In this document: one piece after another, positions 57,301 to 64,000 of the stretch
How positions within the stretch are numbered: the stretch's first letter is position 1
Layout: every line of letters begins with the position of its first letter
Assembly (NCBI GenBank): GCA_963921825.1
Contig: OY997596.1
Span: forward strand, 61,392,754-61,456,753
Direction: 5' to 3'
DNA from: Erodium maritimum
Taxonomy: Eukaryota; Streptophyta; Magnoliopsida; Geraniales; Geraniaceae
Length of the DNA stretch: 64,000 bases
Position numbers and translations under genes: made by a program
Notes under the pieces: model-generated
The model's input: the letters and a program-made list of their open reading frames with translations, nothing else
What the model was told of the DNA's origin: nothing
Database searches by the model: none

Positions 57301-58043
57301 GCTTACGCTCTACTATCTTCTGGTTATGTCGATCTTGTCATCGAGTCCGGGCTTAAGGTAGGCTCTATACATTTCTACACACCTCTAAACATGATTAGGG
57401 ATAATTGCAAATTAGTACCTGAATTATACGTCTTTTGCGCATAATTATCAACTTTAAAACGTTATGTACAACTTCACCAACTTCCATTTTTTTCCCAGTG
57501 TTAAAAATAGTCACTGTACAGTTAATTTTCAAAATGAAAAGACTAAATACCCTTCACCTTGCCAGATGTGATGAATAGTGAGGGCTAGTTTAGACTTTTC
57601 ACTGTAAAACTAACTGAAGTGATCATTTTTCAAATGTGAGAATAGCTATGTGCAAAAACCATATAATTCGGGATAACTATCTGCAATTATCTCGTATGAT
57701 TACTCTTCAGATGGTTTCTTATAACATTAGAACATGCTTCTAATTTGTATCCTTTGAACCAGCCCTACGACTTTCTATCTCTCATACCCGTTATAGAAGG
57801 TTCTGGCGGCACTATAACCGACTGGAAAGGACATCAGCTTTACTGGGAAGCTTCTCCTGATGCACATGCAACAAGTTTGTTCGCTTCCTTGCTATTTTTA
57901 TCCTTTCATCTCCAGAATCACATGCATGTTGAAACTATACTGATCCATTGTGCTTCACGCTTTTGTCTTCAGGTTTCAATGTCGTGGCAGCTGGAGACAA
58001 ACGGGTTCATCGACAAACTCTCGATGCGTTAAAGTGGCAGTGA
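54362..58043 (+). CDS. IMPL2: Histidinol-phosphate phosphatase (IMPL2/HISN7)
   Basis: Inositol-monophosphatase-fold enzyme that removes phosphate from histidinol phosphate in plastid histidine synthesis. Nine exons (54362-54701, 55066-55144, 55716-55810, 55888-55937, 56464-56588, 56730-56796, 57268-57357, 57763-57874, 57973-58043) give 342 aa. The first ~56 residues are Ser/Leu-rich, a chloroplast transit peptide, followed by MASNSK. Metal and phosphate motifs are YGEE (141-144) and WVLDPIDGT (158-166); PVTIADRAAEE and EGSGGTITDW are also present. KFDIIDKEDLSPVTIAD and GCDCYAYALL are typical of IMPL2 rather than cytosolic IMPases. MITEs lie in introns 2, 4 and 7. Confidence 0.95.
55255..55454. 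mobile_element. Stowaway-like (Tc1/mariner) MITE in IMPL2 intron 2
   Basis: TTCCATCCGTCCCAAAATAA at the left and GGTTGGACGGAG at the right, with TA on both sides. The CTCCGTCC-type end is common in plant Stowaway elements. Confidence 0.65.
56000..56320. mobile_element. Family I MITE in IMPL2 intron 4
   Basis: Inverted arms with CTTTGACC...ATCAATAACACC at the left and TGTTATTGGTAACAAAGGTC at the right. It is related to 27370 and 60903. Confidence 0.55.
57398..57693. mobile_element. Mutator-like MITE, family J, in IMPL2 intron 7
   Basis: Ends GGGATAATTGCAAATTAGTA and ATCTGCAATTATCTC; flanks ACATGATTA and GTATGATTA, 7 of 9 the same. Confidence 0.7.
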
Positions 58044-58344
58044 CGATTCGAGCTTGAGTTCAAATTTTACCAACGGCTAGTTAAAGATTACCAAGTTGAA
58101 ATTCGTGCTTGAAGTCTAAATTAACTATAACAGATATGAAATATGGTCACAAGTGCTTACTACTTATAAGTACAAGATTGTAAACTATTGTTAATTATAG
58201 TTACCTCATTGTTACATTTTGTTGATTTTTGGGAACAAAAGAGAGTTCCGGTTCTCGTTAAGAGGATTTAGTTTTTGACGAGCTGATTAACATAGGTGGA
58301 CGAGGGCTCCTAGTCGTCTCTATTTATATGACTTCTTCACTTTT

Positions 58345-58620
58345 TATAAGGAACATTACCGTTGTACTACCACTGTACCCTCGTTATTGTTCTTTATAAA
58401 ATGTATAGAGGTCAAATACTTAAGGGCAAAAAAACGTCAGTTTACCATCCATTATATGACACTTGAGGTCGTATGACTAACGGAATGGAAAATTTCGTCC
58501 ATTTTTACTAACAAAATCGCATGACTAATACTTAAAGGTAGTGTAGTGTTCATTTTGAAAACGTGGGTAGTATAGTGTTCGTGACCAATACTTAAGAGTA
58601 TCTTTCGATATTTAACCCAT
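58345..58620. mobile_element. Truncated family D MITE between IMPL2 and SHL
   Basis: Right half of family D: TAACGGAATGGAAAATTTCG, then GACCAATACTTAAGAGTA and an end TCGATATTTAACCC. The left arm is missing. Confidence 0.65.
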
Positions 58621-58836
58621 AAATAAATATTTATCTCATATCATAATATAAAAAAACAGACTTGAATATTATATTATAAATAAATATTTATGTAGATACA
58701 ATATTTTATCATTTTTCTAGTTTCAATTTCTCTCCGTGTCTCGCATCTCTGGATCGTCCTTGTCCATGTCGTTGAGCTCTTCAACATCTTCACCGCCGCG
58801 ATCATCGTCACCGTCGTCTCTTTCCGTTTCAGCGCC

Positions 58837-61800
58837 ATGGCCAAGCCTAAAGCTCCTAGAAAAGCCCTAGATTCCTACACCGTCAAGCACATCAACAAAA
58901 CAATCCGAGGTAAAATAAAAAAAAGTTACAGAGATTCGATTCAATTTTCGTCGAATTTCCTTCTGATTTGCGCCGTTTCCGCCGTGAACAGTCGGCGATT
59001 GCGTGCTGATGCGACCTTCGGAGCCGTCGAAACCGTCGTATGTGGCGAAGGTACAGGGAATCGAGGCGGACGCGCACGGCGGGAGCGTGCGGGTCCAGGT
59101 CCAATGGTACTACCGGCCGGAGGAGACGATCGGAGGTCGCCGGCAGTTTCACGGCTCGAAGGAGCTTTTCTTCTCCGATCACGTCGATTTTCAGAGCGCC
59201 GAGACGATCGAGGCCAAGTGTACGGTGCATAGCTTCAAGAGCTACACGAGGTTGGATGCGGTGGGGAACGAAGATTTCTTCTCTCGTTTTCTGTACAATT
59301 CGACTACCGGAGCCTTCGATCCAGACAGCGTGGCCGTGTATGTATGATGATTTGTTTGTTTATGATTCATTTGCTTCTGATTGCAATGATTTACTGTGGA
59401 AATTAGTTTGATTGAAGCTTTACTATCCTCCAAATTTGAATATGATTTCTGTTTTTTTTTCTAAGCTGATACTTATAGAAGGGAATTTATGGTTTTCAAT
59501 CGAGTTTGCATATTGATCATATACAATTGTGTCTCTATTGTGGAGGTTAGTTTGATTGGAGCTTTACCATCCCCAAATTTGAATATAATAATCAATTTTT
59601 TTTTGCTAAGCTTGGAGTCTGCAAAGAGAGTTGAGTTGATATGTATAGAAGGGAATTTATGGTTTTCGATTGAGTTAGCATATTGATCATATACAATTGT
59701 GTTTCTATTGTGGAGATTAGTTTGATTGGAGCTATACTATCCTCCAAATTTGAATATGATTTTGATGTCTTTTGCTAATCTTGGAGTCTGCTAAAAGAGT
59801 TGAGTTGATACGTATAGAAGGGAATTTATGGTTTTTAATCGAGTTTTCATATTGATCATATACAATCGTGTGTATTGTGGAGATTAGTTTGATTGGAGCT
59901 TTAATATCCTCCAAATTTGAATATGATTTCCATTTTTTTGCTGAGCATGGAGTCTGCTTAGAGAGCTGAGTTGATACATATAGAAGGGAATTTGTGGTTT
60001 TTGAGCGAGTTGGGATATTGATCATATACAGTTATATCTCTATTGTGGAAATTAGTTTGGTTGGAGCTTTACTCTCCTCCAAATTTAAATATGATTTCGA
60101 TTTCTTGTGTAGCTTGGAATCTGCTGAGAGAGTTAAGTTAATTCGATCAAGTTTCTATAGTGATTATATACAATTGCGCTATTTGGTAGTGAAAATTGTT
60201 TGTCTTTTACCGCTGTAGAAGTTTGTGCTTAAATTCCAGTGCATATGTTGATTGACTGAAGAAATAACCCTAAAACAATTGGCTAACAAGTTAAAGTTTG
60301 CATCTTATGTTTTCCAAGCCTGAATTTCATGGTAATTTGCTATTGAGTTTGATGAAATTATACTGAATGTTTAGATATACTATGACTTTGAGGTGAGTTG
60401 CTTTTGTGCAATTTGATTGATATACTTTAGGGGTTAATTTAAGTAATAATTGAGTATGGAAATATCGATTCTCACCAAACTACAAAATTGCCAGTGCCGG
60501 ACTGCTAGCACATAAGCATGAGCTTCAGAAGGGAATTTGTAATTTAGCGAAGAGCCGGTTGATACTTATTAATGTTTTACAGTTCAGTTTACTTGTGCTT
60601 CTCGGGTTGATCTTTTGTATGCATGTTGCAGATATTGCAAATGTGAGATGCCATACAACCCTGATGATCTAATGGTTCAATGTGAAGGATGCACCGACTG
60701 GTAAGTAGATTTTTTTTTTGGATTATATTGATTGGAAGCTTCTGGTTGATTAGGGTCATGGTTCTCACTTTGATTGTCTGAATGAAGCTAACCTGCTAGC
60801 AGAGTATCTTGACCATTACAATTTCGATCTGGAAATTCTACCAGTTGGCTCCATTTTTATGGACATATTTGTATCATACGCGTATTAAAAATGTATGTAA
60901 TTAAGGGGTAACCCCAATAACACACCCCCCTTTCCCCCTTTATTAACACAAACTTTCTGTAAATGCTATTTGCTTGCAAAAACACAGTCATCTTTTATTT
61001 ATTGAAACAAAACAGCGGTTTCTGTAAATCAATCTGATGCTGTCAGATTTTTTTGCAAAAACTAATCTTCACCTTTGTTTTTAGGGGGGGTGTCTTTGAG
61101 AAAAACTTTGCAAAGGTGAAGATTAGTTTTTGCAAAAAACTGACGGTGTCAATACGATTTAACGGAAATTGTTGTTTTGTATGAATAAATGGAAGATGAA
61201 TGTGTGTTACAGATACCCCTCATCTATAGGGGTTCCTAAAACTTAAAGGTCGTCGAGGGGGTGTAAATAACGTTTTCCCTTTATTCTATTTGTTTGTTTT
61301 TTTTGTTATAACAGATTTTGTGCATTACACGTGTTTCAAAGTTAAGTTTATCAACCAATGTACTACTTAAGTGCATTACACGTGTTTTTTAAAACTCAAG
61401 TTATATCTCAGGTTTCATCCAGCTTGTTTACACATGACACCAGAGGAAGCAAAAAGACTTGACCACTTCTTCTGTGAAACTTGTTCTTCTGAAAATCAAA
61501 AGAAGTTGCAAAATTCTCATACTGCTTCTACAGAGTCTGATTCCAAGGTATTCTGTATAAACTTCTCTATTTTCATTTCAAATATTATGTTGGGTTAATT
61601 ACCTTTAGTACCCTGATGTATTGGTAACACTCCTTTAGTACCCTGATGTATTGGTAACGCTCTGGACAAAAATTTGGTCAAGTTTACGCCATTTTGATGA
61701 TCAGTGACCAATTCATAAAGGGTACTAAATGTGTGTTACCAAAACGTAAGGACTGTTATTGAACGTTATAAAACCTTGGGGTACTAAAGGTATGTTACCA

Positions 61801-62397
61801 ATTCAAAAGGGGTACAAAAGGTAATTAACCCTATTATGTTTGAGAACTACTGTCATTCTAATGATAAACATGGCAGATCTTTGTTATCTCAAACTACATG
61901 GCTCAAAAATGAAAAGTTCAACAATTCGACTGTTATTTCGATAAATCTAGCACTTCCAATGCCTTTAGTCGTTCTCTTTATTAAATTAATTGTTCATATG
62001 CTCTTAATCATATGAAAAAAAATTCATAAATTTTTTTTATATGCATAAATGGCTATTGTCGTCATTCACATAAAAACATGGATAATTGCAAAACTTGCGG
62101 TGAACTATTTTTTTTTTTTTGCAAATGACATCCCCCAACTATTTTCCGTTGTAGACCTGTTTAACGGAAATCAGTTTTCCCTTTACATTACGCGTTTTGC
62201 AATTTGTAACCCTCGCATATACACTTTTTCATGGTTACTTTCTAGTTCTTGCAAAAATAAAAAATAAATCCGTTGATGGATTTGTTGATAGAAAACAGCT
62301 GGGTTTGTCATCTGCAAGTTTTTACAACTCTATCAGTAACCTTGACATGTCATTTCAGGTTGACGCTAAACGACGGCGAGGTAATAAGAGCACGTAA
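58837..62397 (+). CDS. SHL: SHL-type BAH-PHD histone reader
   Basis: Chromatin protein with a BAH domain and a PHD finger, like Arabidopsis SHORT LIFE and EBS, which read H3K27me3 and H3K4me3 and hold back flowering. Five exons (58837-58909, 58992-59337, 60632-60700, 61412-61547, 62359-62397) give 220 aa. The start [20 protein letters not shown] matches SHL. BAH spans about residues 25-138 ([34 protein letters not shown]). The PHD ligands are C142, C144, C157, C160, H165, C168, C184, C187. The tail is basic (AKRRRGNK). The exon 2 donor is GTATGT at 59338; other nearby GTs break the frame. Intron 2 has a tandem array, and introns 3 and 4 have MITEs. Confidence 0.95.
59400..60215. repeat. ~168-bp tandem repeats in SHL intron 2
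   Basis: TATAGAAGGGAATTTATGGT-like starts recur at about 59475, 59645, 59814 and 59980, each with TATTGATCATATACA, TTAGTTTGATTGGAGCTTTA and CTCCAAATTTGAATATGATT. A fifth, weaker unit ends near 60215. Confidence 0.9.
60903..61282. mobile_element. Family I hairpin MITE in SHL intron 3
   Basis: AAGGGGTAACCCCAATAACA at the left and GTGTAAATAACGTTTTCCCT at the right. The core has a perfect 27-bp inverted repeat (61051-61077 with 61111-61137; begins TTTTGCAAAAACTAATCTTC) around a 33-base loop. Confidence 0.7.
61592..61831. mobile_element. Mutator-like MITE, family G, 9-bp TSD
   Basis: Ends GGGTTAATTACCTTTAGTAC and AAAAGGTAATTAACCC; perfect flanking TATTATGTT (61583-61591, 61832-61840). It lies in SHL intron 4. 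Confidence 0.9.
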
Positions 62398-62399
62398 GA

Positions 62400-62990
62400 G
62401 CATACACCATGCAAGCTCACAGATGCTACAGTGTAATTATGTACATATATCGCAGGTTCTTTTTTTTTGTCCATTCCAGGTTAGGTTTGTGTATAAAAAC
62501 ATAGGAGTTTCTAATGTTACGGGTTTACTTTCACGCTTTTCTTAGGAAAAAAACAAACAAAAATATGATAGTGATTTTGAGTCGGTGAGCTTAGTTTGAA
62601 TTTTGTTTTATTGGTGGATTTGGTTTTCCGTACTTAGGTCTGAAATAAGAATGTTTGAACTTTTGGGTTTATATTAGCGTAGTTCATTTGATGGATCAAA
62701 GGTATGTAACGAGTGAATGTCCTCATCAAGTGTATTGGGTATGGAAGAGATGAATGATTGCATTTTTTTCACTAAATACGTAAACCCGTTGTTGCGACTT
62801 GAATTCAGGTAGAGGAGCTTTTAAGAGCATCTACAGTCGAGTATCTACTCTCGTCTCCACTAGGTTCACGTCGATCTGTCCTTCCCCAGTCATTTGCCTT
62901 GTAATTACAATGATAAGTTCGTTATTAAAAAAAAAATTGAACTAGTTAATTTGATGTATAATCTCATCATGAATTACAAATTAATTAAAT
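62400..62990. other. SHL 3' region and spacer
   Basis: 3' UTR of SHL, then spacer. An AGAGCATCTACAGTCGAG phrase near 62825 resembles a family L end, but no second end is seen. Confidence 0.4.
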
Positions 62991-63396
62991 GGAGTAATTC
63001 CACCTCAATACTCTAAATTTTTCTACAATAAATCTTTTGTGTCATCTCAGCCCCCTAAACTTTTATTAATTCATTTAGAATACCCTAAATCTTTGCGTCA
63101 CCTCAATACCCTAAACTTTCATTAATTCTATTTTAGTACATATTATTAACTTTCCATCTGATTTTCCATCCAAAACAGGTAAGATGACCATAATACTCTC
63201 CACTAACACCTAAATTTAGAGTAAAGTTAACGGTAGGTACTAAAATGAAATTAATGAAAATTTAGAGTACTGAAGTGACAAAAAATGATTTAAGATACTC
63301 TAAATAAATTGATAAAAGTTTAGGGTACTGAGATGACAAAAAAATAATTACTCTATAAAATATAAAAAGATTTAGAATACTGGCGTAAAATTATCC
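62991..63396. mobile_element. Family A MITE
   Basis: GGAGTAATTCCACCTCAATA at the left and GGCGTAAAATTATCC at the right, with an interior like 13758-14190. The target duplication is not clear. Confidence 0.65.
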
Positions 63397-63916
63397 ATTA
63401 AGGAAGCCACCTCGAAAACCTGTCAGAGCCCGAAAAAATCCTTTCAAATTCGAATTCAACTCGAACGCGGTTATAACGAACTCCAATTCAATACTTACCT
63501 AACTGAACTGCATTCACTTTCTCCGGAGACTAAAGACACCAAACCAAGTTCTTACAGGTGATGACCTCAAGATGGTAATCAATTAAGCACTACATTCACA
63601 TTCTCCAGAAACTAGACACACTCGAACGATAGCTAAAACAATAGTTTCATAAGCTTAAATAAATACATCGCCCATATACAATCTTTATTACCGATCATCG
63701 TTACACAGGCGATGATTGCTACCATATCTGGGCTAACTAGTCGTCGACTTGCTTATTTCCTTCCAGTAACAAATACCGATAATTGGAAGTAACAAAAGGG
63801 ACCAAAATACCCCTAGGTAACCCAAACCAAGGCGCATCCGGTCGCCTTTTCTCGGTCATGTTCAAATAAAAGAATCATAACAAAGATCCATACCTATGCA
63901 CACGAGCCCGAACCCG
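63397..63916 (-). other. Spacer and probable 3' UTR of the edge gene
   Basis: No open gene. The part next to 63916 is likely the 3' UTR of the minus-strand gene that enters from the right. Confidence 0.4.
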
Positions 63917-64000
63917 TCACTCCTCTTCATCGCCGAGAAGTGAGAACGAGTACGGGTCGAACTTGTAGCCGTCTCCTTCATAAAACTTGTTCTGGAACTC
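63917..64000 (-). CDS. 3' end of an unrecognised gene (partial)
   Basis: The last 27 codons of a minus-strand gene run in from the window edge. They end FYEGDGYKFDPYSFSLLGDE and EE before a TGA at 63919-63917. The acidic end and GC-rich codons look like a real gene. I do not recognise the family from so short a piece, and the upstream exons lie outside the window. Confidence 0.5.
   Translation of the reverse strand, partial: EFQNKFYEGDGYKFDPYSFSLLGDEEE

Noticed and set aside
58892-59411. Alternative frames over SHL exon 2
   Set aside because: The BAH domain is clear in the frame joined from exon 1; the others are GC-rich shadows.
1-64000. A biosynthetic gene cluster or a mobile defence system
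   Set aside because: Neighbouring genes are unrelated in pathway and strand. No polyketide, terpene, NLR or other cluster genes are present.

Overview
The window is nuclear DNA from a flowering plant, most likely a eudicot. All genes are built of exons with GT-AG introns, products are typical of land plants (starch synthesis, Casparian-strip peptide, SABATH methyltransferase, dehydrin, SHL chromatin reader), and the spaces between genes are AT-rich and full of miniature transposons. I cannot name the species. I rebuilt exon structures by hand; in every multi-exon model the exon lengths keep the reading frame to a conserved C-terminus.

Layout. 0.4-6.0 kb (-): ADP-glucose pyrophosphorylase large subunit, 14 exons. 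10.6-12.6 kb (-): ribosomal protein eS25. 18.6-19.4 kb (+): two-membrane-span protein with a DUF761-like tail. 22.6-26.8 kb (+): SABATH methyltransferase with a remarkable intronic array. 27.3-33.6 kb (-): Sec14/SFH lipid-transfer protein, 14 exons. 40.4-42.6 kb (+): CIF peptide precursor. 44.4-44.8 kb (+): dehydrin-like protein. 46.1-50.0 kb (-, leader to about 51.6 kb): CLP1 mRNA 3'-end processing factor. 54.4-58.0 kb (+): IMPL2/HISN7 histidinol-phosphate phosphatase. 58.8-62.4 kb (+): SHL BAH-PHD histone reader. The last 84 bases are the 3' end of an unrecognised gene on the minus strand. The genes are unrelated housekeeping and signalling genes, with no operon or biosynthetic cluster.

The most unusual layer is non-coding. 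(i) At least ten kinds of long-inverted-repeat MITEs are present; eight copies carry exact or near-exact 9-bp target duplications, which places them with Mutator-like elements, and their ends share a GGG-TAATT-like start. hAT-like, Tourist-like and Stowaway-like MITEs, two small TRIM/SMART LTR elements, a LINE tail and possible SINE pieces are interleaved with them. (ii) Tandem duplications repeatedly hit gene leaders and introns: 4 x 200 bp in the AGPase leader (copying the start-codon region), 6 x 204 bp at a splice donor in the SABATH gene, 4.5 x 168 bp in SHL, 4 x 150 bp and 2 x 181 bp in the CLP1 leader, 2 x 380 bp in CIF, and about 235 bp copying the end of the dehydrin CDS. (iii) Two intronic MITEs hold perfect 21-27 bp hairpin stems of small-RNA size.
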